DNA from: Aphidius gifuensis
Taxonomy: Eukaryota > Arthropoda > Insecta > Hymenoptera > Braconidae
Length of the DNA: 64,000 nucleotides
Assembly (NCBI RefSeq): GCF_014905175.1
Contig: NC_057792.1
Coordinates: 17,366,963 to 17,430,962 of the forward strand
Reading direction: 5' to 3'
Made by a program: the position numbers and the translations under genes. Below the pieces are notes generated by a model. That model was given only the letters and a program-made list of their open reading frames with translations, searched no databases and was not told where the DNA came from. Shown here piece after piece: positions 37,301 to 49,260 of this stretch; within the stretch, counting starts at the first letter, position 1, and each line of letters begins with the position of its first letter.

Positions 37301-37659
37301 AGTTGGATCAACTCTTTTGTAATATAATAATTTTTATGTTTTTCTTGTGTTTGGGTTTAATGATTAAATAAAGACAGAGATAACACAGATAGATTGATAA
37401 TTATTTTATTTTTATTTTTATTTTTTTTAAAGAGCAAAAAAATAGAGGGGGGAAAGTATTTTGACACCTCGACAACAAAGAATCTTATCAGTTTCAATGT
37501 GAACACTCAATATGATAGTTATTTATGCGAAAAATAAAAATTATGATGATTATGAGAAATTAAAATAAACAATGATTTTAATAACATGCAAGATGGAAGA
37601 TTTTTTAATTTTTTTAATGTATTTTATGATTGTAGATAAAAAATTTTTTAAAAGTGGGG

Positions 37660-37936
37660 TAAATAAGAGTATTGTGGTCCTTGGACCTCGTGTTAAATCG
37701 CCAGAGGAGGATGCTCAACAGTTGCAACTGGCGAGAAGAATTGGAGGTCGGAATAATAAATAATATATTTGTTAAAAATTTTGATATTAATGAGAGAAGA
37801 ACGAGTACAAAATTATCGCATCCCGTTCCCGAAAGTCGGGTACTGAGGTATGCAACAAGCTCGTGTTACCATCATTTTGTCACCATCATCAAATCATCGG
37901 ACACTGATCTTCAACCTCCTCTCGTCTGTATGGACT
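37660..37936 (+). other. cic: probable untranslated leader exon of capicua
   Basis: A block of normal base composition ends in a strong donor (GTAAGT at 37937). Splicing to the acceptor at 38051 creates ATG GAC TAG, so a frame entering through ATG 37930 stops at the junction and translation must begin downstream at 38072. A tandem acceptor two bases on (AGAG) would instead fuse a 29-codon frame (ATG 37850, MQQARVTIILSP) in frame to the main protein. The 5' limit of the exon is unclear. Confidence 0.45.
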
Positions 37937-38071
37937 GTAAGTTCTACAAAAATCTATATATCATTTAAAAAAAAAATAAAAATAAATAACTACGAATAAA
38001 TTTAAAATAAACGAAAAAATATTTAATTAAAATGAAAAATTTATATTACAGAGCAGGGTAAGGTGGCAAAA

Positions 38072-41000
38072 ATGCTGACCTCACATCCCGAAATGCATGA
38101 AAAACGTGATGGAATTGGCAGAAGCCAATATGGAAGTGTTGTTGATAGTAATGACAGTGGTGGCTGTGCCAGCATGGATGACAAAACTGATCAACAACCT
38201 TCAACAATTCAACGTAATACATGTGATCCATCAATTAGTGCTAAAAAACTTCCAAAGAAAAGAAAATTTGATCCATCTGAACTTGAAGAGATGGACAAAA
38301 CTAGTAATGTTGTTATAAATGTTGGACAAAATAATACAATTGTACATCATACATTACCAATTGTATCAATAAATCAATCACAACAACATTCTCCTCATTA
38401 TCATCATTCAGTAAATCATCATTCCCATCAACCACCACAGCAACAGCAACAACTTCATCATCATTATCATCATTTGCATCATCAACCAGCTCAACAACAA
38501 CAACAACCAATGCATATACAAGAACAGGAAGAAGAACAAATAGAAAAACATGAACCTCAACAACCTCCACCACCATCACAACAACAAAAACAAACATTGG
38601 CCGATTGTTATGAATCACCACATGATCATAACATCGGTCATTTACCTCCTCAAAGTTCAGCTGTGAATTATTCATTACGTGATGAATTACCAAGATCAAA
38701 TAATTCACATATATTAACAACAAATGATACATCAATGTCAATTGATTTAAGTGAATGGCGTGATCATCGTGTATTAGCTTTACGTGAATCACGTTATTAT
38801 CCTGGTGTTATTAGAAGTGCTTCAAATGGTGAAATATGTATTGAATTTGATGGTGATAATCAATTAGTGAGATATACTGATGTACTTGGTGCTGGTAAAT
38901 ATGATATTATTGGTGATTCAAGTCCATCAGTTGGACAAGTATCATTAGATGCTAAAGTTTGTGTTAAATGTCCAACAACAATTGGACATCATGACTCTAT
39001 GAAAAATGTATTTATACAGGGAATTGTGTGCAAAATATTAACAAAACCAAGTCGTTTTGTTGTTAATATTATACGTGATGATAAAAGTGAAAATTGTACA
39101 ATTAAAAGAGCTGATTTACGGCTCATTCAACCACCATGGTTTGATGAATTAGAAGAAGGATTAGAAGATGAACAAATGCGAGTTGATTATGTTGGTGGTA
39201 AGTTTTTTTTTTTGTTTTTCTTTTCATTTAATAATACAGTATTTTTTTGTCAAATATATATTTATATTTAGATGATATTTTAGATCATAGCGAATATAGA
39301 AATTCATTGGTTGAAGCTTCACCATCAGGACAAATTATTCAACATCATCAAACACCACATATGTCATCGCACAATGACTCAACCGAGTATTACAGTACAG
39401 CTGATACAAGTCCTTTGGTAGGAATGAATAATCCAGTACATCCTACATCCACTGCAATGAGCAATGGTAGTCGTCCTTATGATGATCTTGAAAGTGAAGA
39501 TGATCTTGACAGAGAAGATATAACATTCCCCTCTGATGCAGGTTTGTTTATTTTTTATATATTATTTTTATTATGTATTTTAAATTGTTAATACAATTAT
39601 TGTATTAATGTAATTTAAATAATAAAAAAAACAAAACTGACAAATGTAAAATTATCAGGAAGCAGTAAAAGAAGTAGTATGCAAAGTCGAGGAAGTACAA
39701 GCAGTTTAGTTGAACAACGTAGTATAACTCCACGTTCTCAAGCTGCAACACCCAGGTTAATATAATTTTTAATACCCAAATATGATTTGTTTTCTCAGTA
39801 TTTAACTTGATAAACCATTTTTTTAAATAGATCTCAGGCAGCAACGCCACATAAATATAAAAAAGGTGATGTAGTAGCAACACCAAATGGCATTAGAAAA
39901 AAATTTAATGGTAAACAATGGCGTCGTTTATGTAGTAAAGAAGGTTGCTCAAAAGAAAGTCAAAGACGTGGTTATTGTTCACGTCATTTGAGTCTTAAAG
40001 GTACTGGTTTACGTGGACCAACTGGTACATTTAGTAATGTTGGTGGTGAAGAAACATCAAGAGATTCTGATACATCACCAAATTATGGTGATCGTCGTAT
40101 GACAGGACGTTTTGATCAAGAAGAAACTGAAGCAGCAAATATGCTAGTATCATTAGGTAGTTCACGTTCAGCTACACCAGCATTTTCATCACCAACAGCT
40201 CATTCTTCCATATCACCATGTATTAATCAATCACCAGTACCACCACTTGGTTTAAATCAAAATAATGTATTTATGCCAATATCAAGTCCTGCACATCATG
40301 CCTCAGCTTCTCTCATATCACCTGGTCCAAAATGGAAACATTCACCAACTCAACCAATTTTTACAATACAATATCAACAACAAGTTATTAAACCAGAACC
40401 AAATAGAATGGTGAGAACAAATAGACCAACAAATCAACAGCAACAACAACAACAACAACAATCAGTTGGATCTGTACCAGCAAGTATTGGTACAAGTGTC
40501 ATTAGAATATCACCAATTGGTCGTGGAATTTCAGCACTTGCATGGTCTGATCAAAGTCCACCATCAGTAGTTAGACATCCATCAGTTGTTACATCAATGG
40601 CACAACAAAGAGAACAACAACGTGAACAACAACCAGGGATAATATTACAACATGCACTTACAACAAATCATCAAGTAGTTGATGATAAAACTTCACAACA
40701 TATAAAACCTTCAAATTCACCTCATATACCTGTATCAAATCAACCACCACAAAATTTAAGTTTTAAAACACAAGAATTACCGGTCGACTATGCACAACAA
40801 AATCAAGTACAAAGCCAACCAATTTATATTATGCATACTCAACCATTGCAAAAATTACAAAGTATCACAATTCAACAACAACAACAACAACAACAGCAAC
40901 AACAACAACAGCAACAACAAACACAACCAGTTCAACAAATTGATAAAAAATATTTTGTAATAAAAAATGGTACTGATATGCCACCAACTTTACATATAAC

Positions 41001-44000
41001 AAGTGGTCATGATGATAAATTATATAGGACAAATACAATGAATCATCTTGGATCGATTCAGCAATTACAACAAGCACCTCAATGTCAGCCACCTCCACCA
41101 CCACCTCCTCCTCCACCACCGCCACCACCTCCTCCACCAGCACAACAGCAACAACAACAACAACAACAGCAACAACAACAGCATCAACAACAAAATCAAC
41201 AGCAACAGCAGCCACAACAGCAACAGCAACATCAACAACAAAATCAACAGCAACATCAACAACAAAATCAACAGCAACAACAACAGCAACAATCAACAGA
41301 ATCCACTGCTCATACCGATAAATTATCAATTTTACCACAAACAAATAAAATTGGTATTCATTCATCAGGAATTCATGTTGATTTAGGAAGAAATTTACAA
41401 ACAATTTCAACTAGTATTGTTATGCCATCATCTACAACAATTACAAATGTAACAGCTCCAACAAGTGTCTTTCAGCATGTTATAGTACAACCCAGTCATC
41501 TTGTTAAAGTCACTGAGGCTCCATCATTTCGTGATGATATTACTAAAAGCAATGGAGTTGTTTGTAAGTATTTATTTAAATTAAAAAATCTATACTTATC
41601 AATTTTATACAATTATTTTTTATTTATTTTTTAAAAATGAATTATTAATAAATTTACAGATGGCAATTCTGAAATTTCAACTGTTTATCAACCTCATCCT
41701 CCACCATTGCTCAACAATTCAGCACGTAATTGGAAAAAAGGTTTGAATAATTTTTTATTAAACTTAAATATCCATAATGTACTAATTTAAATAACAATTA
41801 CAATCATTGTTCTAACTATTGTCATACCTGCTAACTAACACAAATAATTCTTTAGGGAAATTTTTTTCTTAAACTTTTTTTTAAAGAAAAAACAAAAATG
41901 AAAAATCCTATTTTTAGTTTAAATCTTAATCTATTTTCGGGGTACTTTAAATTTTTTTTTTAATTAAAATTAACTATAATTACTTATTTTCTATTCCACG
42001 CTACTAACAACATTCATCATAACTTACCACAAAAAATTTCATTTCAGCTTATTCCTACCAGACAACAGTAATGGACCAGATGGAGGTAAGTCCTCCACCA
42101 TCTGCATTGAGTCCACCATTGAGTGCTCCACCGATACCATTGAGTATCCCAAATTCAGTAACTGAACAACCTAGACAAATAACAACAACAAATGAACCTG
42201 GCCCAGGATCAGATCCAATAACACCTGCTGAAGAAGATGATGATGATGTTTTTGAGCCTGAACCAATATTACCAATCGAACATGAGGCCAGTTCAAGTAA
42301 ACGAAGAAGTCAATCACTCAGTGCATTACACTCAAAAGATCCTCAAAGTCCACTCAAGGTTATTATCATTATTATTATTATTGCTTTTTTATTTTATTTT
42401 ATTTTTTTTCATTTTATGTTAATTCATTTGTTTTGTTTTGTTTTTTTTTTTTGTTTTTATTTGTTATCATTGTTTGTATTTTGCCATACATTATGATCAC
42501 AATATAGAAAAGTGTAAAGAGTGCTCCTGTTTTGCAGACCAAGGATCGTATACGTCGACCAATGAATGCGTTTATGATATTTTCAAAACGTCATCGTGCT
42601 GTTGTACATCAACGTCATCCAAATCAGGACAATCGTACTGTATCAAAAATACTTGGTGAATGGTGGTATGCATTGAAGCCTGAAGAAAAACAAAAATATC
42701 ATGATCTTGCTGCAGAAGTTAAAGAAGCACATTTTAGAGCACATCCAGACTGGAAATGGTGCAGTAAAGATAGAAGAAAATCATCAAATACAAGTTGTAA
42801 AGGTAATGAACCACGTGGAAAACTAAATAGTACAGGAGAAGAGACAGATATGGGACCACCAAGTGATGATATACCTTTAACACCTCGTGCTTCTGATGAA
42901 ATATATGTACCTGTAGCTGCAGTTTATAATAATGATACATCAAGTATTGCTGATAGTACTAATCAACATATAACAGCACAAACAACAACAACGACGACGA
43001 CAGCAACAACAACGACAACAACGACGACGACGTCAACAGCAACGACAACAACAACAACAACAACAACAGCATCATCAACAACATCATCATCATCATCAAC
43101 AGCAACATCAACAACAACATTACAAGCAATGGATACAACAACTTCTGATTTGTCTATTAAACAAGAAGATGACACAACTGCCTCGGATGATGAACAACAA
43201 ATGGTTATTTGTGAAGATACTCAACAAGATAACGAATCTATAGAAAAAGAAAGTGTTAAAATGACAGAGATACAAGAGACTGATAAACACGATGATGATA
43301 AAGAAGAAAAAACTTTTGGACAATGTCGAGATAGATATTCACCAGTAAGTGGACATAATATAAAAATTGATATAACTTGTCGTCCAAAACCAATTAAAGC
43401 ATTAATTCCAACAAGTACAATTGAAACAACAACAAAATATCATCATGTGTCAATGGATAAAGGTGGTGGTACTGTTTCTGTATTATCAACTTATCCTTAT
43501 CATAGTCCAGTTAATCCAACTGGCGTATCTGGTTTTCAGCCAAAAGGTGGTGCATTTATTACCATGCCAGTTTCACCAAAAATTGTCAAACCTGAACCTA
43601 TAAAAATTGATCAAAAACAACAGCAGCAACAACAGCAACAACAACAACAACAACAACAACATCATCAGCAACAACAACAGCAGCAACAACAACAATACAA
43701 TACACAATATAATGTTAATAATTTAGTGACTAATGAAAATGGTAGAAATATATCAAAATTTACAACAGCATCGGTGCTACATTCAATTGGTACAAAACCG
43801 ATGATGGCTGTATTAAAACAACAACCATTACCATCACCAACATCTACATATAGAACAACAGCAACATCAGATGGTCACTATCAAGCTTCACCAATAACTT
43901 TGACATTACTTGATAATGATTTAGTTGCTGTTTCAAAGCATCATCAACAACAGCAACAACAGCAACAGCAACAGCAACAACAACAACAAGGTAATCAATA

Positions 44001-44761
44001 TATTTGTTCAACAACACAACATCAAAGAATGTTTATACCAAATTTTCAAATACCAATATGTGAAAGTGGTAATCGTAATGTTACAACAATGCAAAATTTT
44101 ATATCAAATAATAAACCTGATACTCCAAGTGTTATTGTTGCAAAAACATATTCAGTATCAAATTCAAATCCAAGTACACCAAGTTATCGGGGTCATTCAA
44201 TTGGTCATTCAATTGCTAGAATTGCTGAATTAGAAAAAAATAATGATAATACAGCTGTTTCAAATCATGTACAATTTTATAACAACAACAACAATAATAA
44301 TAACAACAACAATAGTAGCAATAATAATAATAACAACAATGTTAAATCAGATCAATCAAGAAATAATATTGATAATGGTAATAGTATTCTTTTATCAATA
44401 TCAAATAATAATGATAAACAACATAAACCACCATTAACACCACGCACACCACAGACACCTCATCGAAATGATCAAAATAGCATGGAACATTCAACAAATT
44501 ATTCAAATGAGGATACAACAACAGTCAGGGCAAGTGATATTAATCAAACAAAAGGACCATTTATGCTTGCACCAACACCTGCACAACTTGGTCGTGCACC
44601 ATTACAAAGAAGACAATCACAAGCAATAACTCCAACGTCAAATGTGGCTGATCATGCAACGAATCAACATTTTGACAATCATGGACAAAATAATACGTCA
44701 AATGTCGAACAACGTCAACAGGTACAACAACAAAATCAATCACAACATCATCAGCAACAGC

Positions 44762-44808
<47 letters not shown>

Positions 44809-45941
44809 AAACAACAAAATAATGAAAATATGACTTTACAATCACCATTAACGAAAAAAGGTTCTTTTTTCAAGAAAAATGTTGAAGATGGAATGGACAG
44901 GTAATTTTTAATTTTAATAATTAATTTTTAATTATTTGTACGAATAAATTTTATACTATTATTTATTATTTCTTACAGAGTTCTTGAACAAGTTAATTTT
45001 CAAGAAAAATTTTCATCGTTACCTGAATTTAAACCTGACGATATCCAAAGTCCAAGTGCAATAAGTATAAATACACCAGCTGGTCCTTCTACACATACAC
45101 CAAGCTCTGTTGGTTTGCATACGTCAAATGTAACATCAAGCCTTCAAAGTTATAGAAAAAAAACAGGACAAAGTTCTCATAGATCTACACGTAAGTTAAT
45201 AAATAATAAATATAATTTATGTATAATATGTTAAATTGAAAAATTAATAATTTTATAATTTTCATATTTAGTTAATGAAGAAGACAATGAGACTGATGTA
45301 TCTGCAACACCAAAATCAGCAACAAGTGTTAAATTAACTGGAAATACATTTTTTGGACCAGATTTTAATGTTGATGCATTTAGATTGAATGCTGATATTG
45401 GTAATGAGGCGGAAGCAAATTCACCAAGAACACCAAAAACTCCAAGTGGTGGTAATAATAGTAATTGTGGTGGTACAAGTGGTGGTGGTGGTGGTAATGG
45501 TGTTAATTCATCAAGAACTGAACATGAACGTGGACCACGTAAAGTTCTTGAACAACGTAGACAACTTGTTATGATGTTATTTCAAGAACACGGTTATTTT
45601 CCAACAACTCAAGCAACTTCATTCTTCCAAACAAAGCACTCTGATATATTTCCACATAAAACAAGTCTTCAACTTAAAATACGTGAAGTTAGACAAAAAT
45701 TGATGGCAAATCCAACTCCAATGAGTGCAAGTAATTTAGTTAGTCCTTTACCAGCCGCTGAGCCATCACCCAGCGTCACTGGTAATTAATTATTTATTTA
45801 TTACTAATTCATTATTAAATTATTACGTTATTTTTTATTAATAGTATTTATATTATTTATATTATAACAGGACCCTTGACTGCTCCTCCAACGTCTATGG
45901 GAGCTCCACCTTCACTGCCTGTTAGCAGTAGTGGTAGCTAG
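38072..45941 (+). CDS. cic: Capicua, HMG-box transcriptional repressor (long form)
   Basis: Ten coding exons: 38072-39197 (exon begins 38052), 39272-39541, 39659-39755, 39831-41563, 41660-41740, 42048-42358, 42538-44900, 44979-45190, 45272-45781 and 45871-45941. Phases close to 6774 nt (2257 aa). Domains: the N-terminal Tudor-like region of long Capicua isoforms (about 229-370, WRDHRVLALRESRYYPG); a Cys-containing module (about 509-552, GIRKKFNGKQWRRLC, RRGYCSRHLS); the HMG box (about 1211-1280, IRRPMNAFMIFSKRHRA, LGEWWYALKPEEKQKYHDLA); the C1 motif (about 2151-2210, LEQRRQLVMMLFQEHGYFP) that completes DNA binding. Capicua represses RTK/Ras/ERK targets by binding TGAATGAA-type sites, and ERK relieves it. 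Long poly-Gln, poly-Pro and poly-Thr runs interrupt the linkers. Start ATG 38072 has AAAA before it. Confidence 0.96.
41086..41294 (+). repeat. cic: poly-Pro followed by poly-Gln tract in capicua
   Basis: About 17 CCN codons (41092-41141) run directly into a long CAA/CAG-rich tract encoding Gln with His and Asn interruptions up to 41294. Mixed CAA and CAG codons limit slippage. The antisense frames of this region are open only because of the repeat. Confidence 0.8.
42048..42358 (+). other. cic: capicua exon with possible internal start of a short isoform
   Basis: This exon precedes the HMG box and holds ATG 42071 (MDQMEVSPPPSALSPP). It ends with KRRSQSLSALHSKD, the block that also precedes the HMG box in mammalian CIC-S. 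Fly and mammal capicua make a short isoform from an internal promoter, so a Cic-S-like product from here or from a nearby upstream exon is plausible. No promoter was identified. Confidence 0.35.
43084..43114 (+). repeat. cic: Thr/Ser low-complexity repeat in capicua
   Basis: Part of a longer run of ACA/ACG/TCA codons (about 42980-43120) encoding Thr with Ser and Ala. It has mixed synonymous codons, so it is an old or mutated trinucleotide tract rather than a pure microsatellite. Confidence 0.6.
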
Positions 45942-46008
45942 CACCCATGTGCCAACTGTGATACTCTGAATTCTCTAACTCCACAACGCGAGTACATTAT
46001 AATTCTTT

Positions 46009-46014
46009 AATAAA
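46009..46014 (+). terminator. candidate capicua poly(A) signal
   Basis: The first AATAAA after the capicua stop, 68 nt downstream. A longer 3' UTR is possible, since more AT-rich sequence and a stem-loop follow. Confidence 0.35.
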
Positions 46015-46176
46015 AGTTTGATAATATAAAGAAAAAAAAAAAAAACAGATCAGTAATAGTTACAGTAATAATAATTTAAAGGAAAAAAAAAATCTAATGA
46101 AAGAAGAGTCATTAGTAAAAAATCAGATTTGTTTCTTTTTTTTTTCTTTTTTAATTTTTATTTACTGGATTATCAG

Positions 46177-46213
46177 AAATACCAGTCAAACACCAAGACA
46201 TTGACTGGTGTTT
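46177..46213 (+). ncRNA. stem-loop in the capicua 3' region
   Basis: AAATACCAGTCAA (46177-46189) pairs with TTGACTGGTGTTT (46201-46213): 12 Watson-Crick pairs and one wobble around an 11-nt loop, followed by T residues. It is too short for a typical pre-miRNA. It could be a 3' UTR protein-binding or processing element. Confidence 0.4.
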
Positions 46214-46219
46214 TTTTAA

Positions 46220-49120
46220 ATATAAACTAGGTGGTAATAATGCCTATCCCAAACTATTACTGATCTTTTTATTTATTTATTTTTTTTTGTTTTTTTTTTT
46301 TTTTTACACTACCGTATTTTTTAAATATTATTATTTTATTTTATATTTTAGAAATCGGGTTATTTGTGATATTTGATGATCGCATTTTTGTTTTTTTTTT
46401 TTTTTTTTTTTAATAAAAAAAATATACGGTCTAGCTGATACCCGTAGACTAACTTGTCTTGTTTTAAAAATGGGCCTATATTTGTTAAGTATTGCTGACA
46501 TAGAATGTGCAAATATGTAATAAAATAAATAATAAATTTCGTAAATAGAAAAGAAAAAAAAAAAAAATATGGTAGATTAGAGAAACTAGAAAAAGAAAAA
46601 AAAAAAAAAAAAAATTATTAAAAAATCAGAGTTTATATACTTTAGTTATACTATATAGAAATATGTATACTGTAATGTTTATCAAACAGGCAATCTCCGA
46701 AATTATTGTTTTAATTTACATTACGTTGACAATTTACAACATGCATAGTGTTACTATTATTATCATTACAATTATTATGATTATTATTATTATTGTTCAT
46801 GAATAGAAAAAAGAAAAAAAAAAAACAAACAAACAATCAAGTTGATTTCGCAACTGACCACGTCAAATTTCATAATCAATTTTATTTCCATGATGTGGCT
46901 AAAAGAAGAAGAGACCGTAGTCTCAATTTGGTTTTTTTTTTTTTTTTTTTTTCTCCTCTCAATATTAAAGTTTAAGAAAAAGTAATGAAGAAAAAAAAAA
47001 TACAATGTATAAAGAATAATGTGAAATATGTAAAATATTTCAAAAAGTACTTATCGACTGTTTTTTAAACCTCGCCAAGGTTTAATACGTTTTAAAGTTT
47101 TTTTTTTTTTTTCGTTTTTTTTTTTTTTTTTTGGCTCTCTGAATATTTTTTAAATTTATATATTTATTTCTCTCGATGAGAAATATTATTTTATTATTTG
47201 TATCAATTTGCATGATATATACAAAATGTTTTTCATTAACATTATTTTTAATTAACGTATTAGATCCATTAATGGTATTAAATTACTTATCAATAATGAT
47301 AATAATAATTTGTCATTATTTTAAATAATTATTGCAATGTTAATTATATTTTTAATTTTTAATTCAATTCAAGAATTGCAATAATACTGTCAATCATTAG
47401 ACACTAGCTTTTTTTTTTTTTTTTTTAATTGATAAATTGTATATTTTTGAGCCTCTTTAATTATTTTTACATGAATTATTAGATAGATAATTATATTGTC
47501 AAAAAATAAATTAAATCTTGGCGTGGATTTGTTGAATTTGGCTGTAATATAGATTTATTAAATTAGTCGACATAAAAATTTATGAGACATCTTATACGAT
47601 TTAATGAAGCTCGAATGTTTTTTTTTTTCTTTTTCTTTACTTTTTAATTAAGTTAAAGAATAAAGAAAAAAGAAAAAAATAATAATAATGAAATGACCTT
47701 TTCATTAATGTGTAAATAAAAAAATAAAAAAAAAATAAATGAAGAAAAAACGAATAAAGAAAATATTAAATGAAATAATGAGCCTAGGTTATTTAATAAT
47801 ATTTACAATATGTTTATGACATTGCAATTCATACGATAATAATAGTAATAATAATTATAATATTAATATGATAAATATAGACAAGATTATATATAGTTTA
47901 TAATAAAAGTAATGATGAATGGGCCTTTATAAGTCAATGGACTATTTCGTGCTCAGGACTGACCTACTCACGCAACTCTCCAAAGTTTTTTAAATGCCGT
48001 TTTCTTTTTTTATATATATATATATTTTTGTCTTTTTTAATAATTGTCTTGTGTTGTTATTATTATTTTAAATAATATCATGTATATTATTAAACACTGC
48101 AATGAATTTTTTTAAGCTCTACTTTTCAATTGTTGATACACACAAAAATTACATGAAATTTTTATATCCAGATTGTTTTTTTTTTCTTTAAATAATTACT
48201 TGTTTGTTTTTTTTTTTTTTTTTTACTAACAAATTAATTAACTTGTTCATTTTTTTATCTCAATCCTTCTCATGATATTAATTTTTTTTTTTTTTCAATC
48301 ACGTGCTTATCATTAATCTCTAAGTATTGTTGTAATTTTTTTTTTTGTTTTTTTTTTTTTTTTTTATAATGTAAATGAAAAGTGAGAAAAATAAAAAAAA
48401 AAAAAATAATAAGGCCACAAGATCTGTTGTAATAATAATGACCATTATTATTGGCCATACCAAGTGACTGTGATCTCGGAACTGGCAAGTTTTTTTTAAT
48501 CCAATTATAATTAAAAGATAAAAGAAAAAAAAAAAATTATTAAAACTTGATAAATTTAGTATTGTTTAAACTCAACTACAAATTAAATAATTAATAAAAG
48601 TAATAATAATGATAGTTATAAAAATGAAAAAAAAAAAAACAATTATTAAAAATCATATTTTAAAAATAAAAATGTGCAATTTTAATGATGAATTTTAATT
48701 TAAAAAATCTCCATAAATTTTAGTTTTCAAATTTTATGTATATTATTTTTTAATAAATATATTGAAGCATATTGTTATCACACAATATCATAAAAAATAT
48801 AAAAAACAAAACTACCCATAATTAAATAAATAAAAAAAAAAAATAGTTAATTGTCTATGATTAATTAATTCGTGCAGTTAAATGCGAAAGTATGTGTAAA
48901 TAAAAAAATATAAAAAAAAATGGAGAATAAAAAAATTATATATAAATTATTACAACATAAGAAAAAGATAAAATTAATATGAAAAAATTAAATAAAGCCT
49001 GTTTTATTGGCCGCACCTGTCTTCATATATTAATAATAATTATGTATCCATATTATTATTATTATTGTACGTTAAATATTTAAAAAATGTATATTGGAGA
49101 AATTTGATGAGATGAGAATG
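46220..49120. other. gene-poor AT-rich sequence
   Basis: Capicua downstream sequence. Homopolymer A and T runs dominate and no coding exon or RNA gene was recognised. A slightly more complex patch lies at 47930-47995. Confidence 0.5.
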
Positions 49121-49124
49121 ATTT

Positions 49125-49260
49125 AAACAAGGATACACTGAAAATGCATGAATATTACTTAATATTAATATTAATATTATGACAATGAAATACTTAAATA
49201 AATAATAATTTTTCATTATTATTTAATTGTTTAATGGAGTTGTTCAGGTTATCCTTGTTT
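49125..49260. mobile_element. 136-bp terminal-inverted-repeat element (MITE-like or long hairpin)
   Basis: The ends AAACAAGGATACACTGAA (49125-49142) and TTCAGGTTATCCTTGTTT (49243-49260) are inverted copies over 18 nt with two adjacent mismatches. The 100-nt interior is very AT-rich and has its own smaller foldback (AATAATAATTTTTCATTATT). No ORF and no clear target-site duplication were seen. It may be a miniature inverted-repeat transposon or a structured RNA. Confidence 0.5.

Larger units (their letters stand above)
30191..37600. other. probable 5' intron/leader region of capicua
   Basis: No convincing protein-coding exon. It contains microsatellites (TA and CA runs near 30960 and 31410; GTCGTCGTC near 34298), a CG-rich hairpin at 32342-32372, a TGGCGCCGAGTGA element at 34151-34163 shared with 29962-29974, and GA-rich DNA at 34225-34290. 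Open frames here are short and run through A/T tracts. Confidence 0.45.

Noticed and set aside
37672..37936. 88-codon frame beginning MWSLDL ahead of capicua as an N-terminal extension.
   Set aside because: It ends in ATG GAC T and the splice to the main exon makes TAG, so it cannot extend Capicua; at most it is a uORF.
40865..41410. Long antisense frame rich in Val/Ala and Leu over the capicua Gln/Pro tract.
   Set aside because: Stop-free only because CAN and CCN repeats read antisense as Val, Leu and Trp codons; the sense frame is clearly capicua.
46439..46458. TACCCGTAGACTAACTTGTC resembles mature miR-100 (shared ACCCGTAGA and AACTTGT parts).
   Set aside because: The internal sequence differs, no complementary star arm is found within 80 nt on either side, and no let-7 or miR-125 lies nearby as in the usual cluster.
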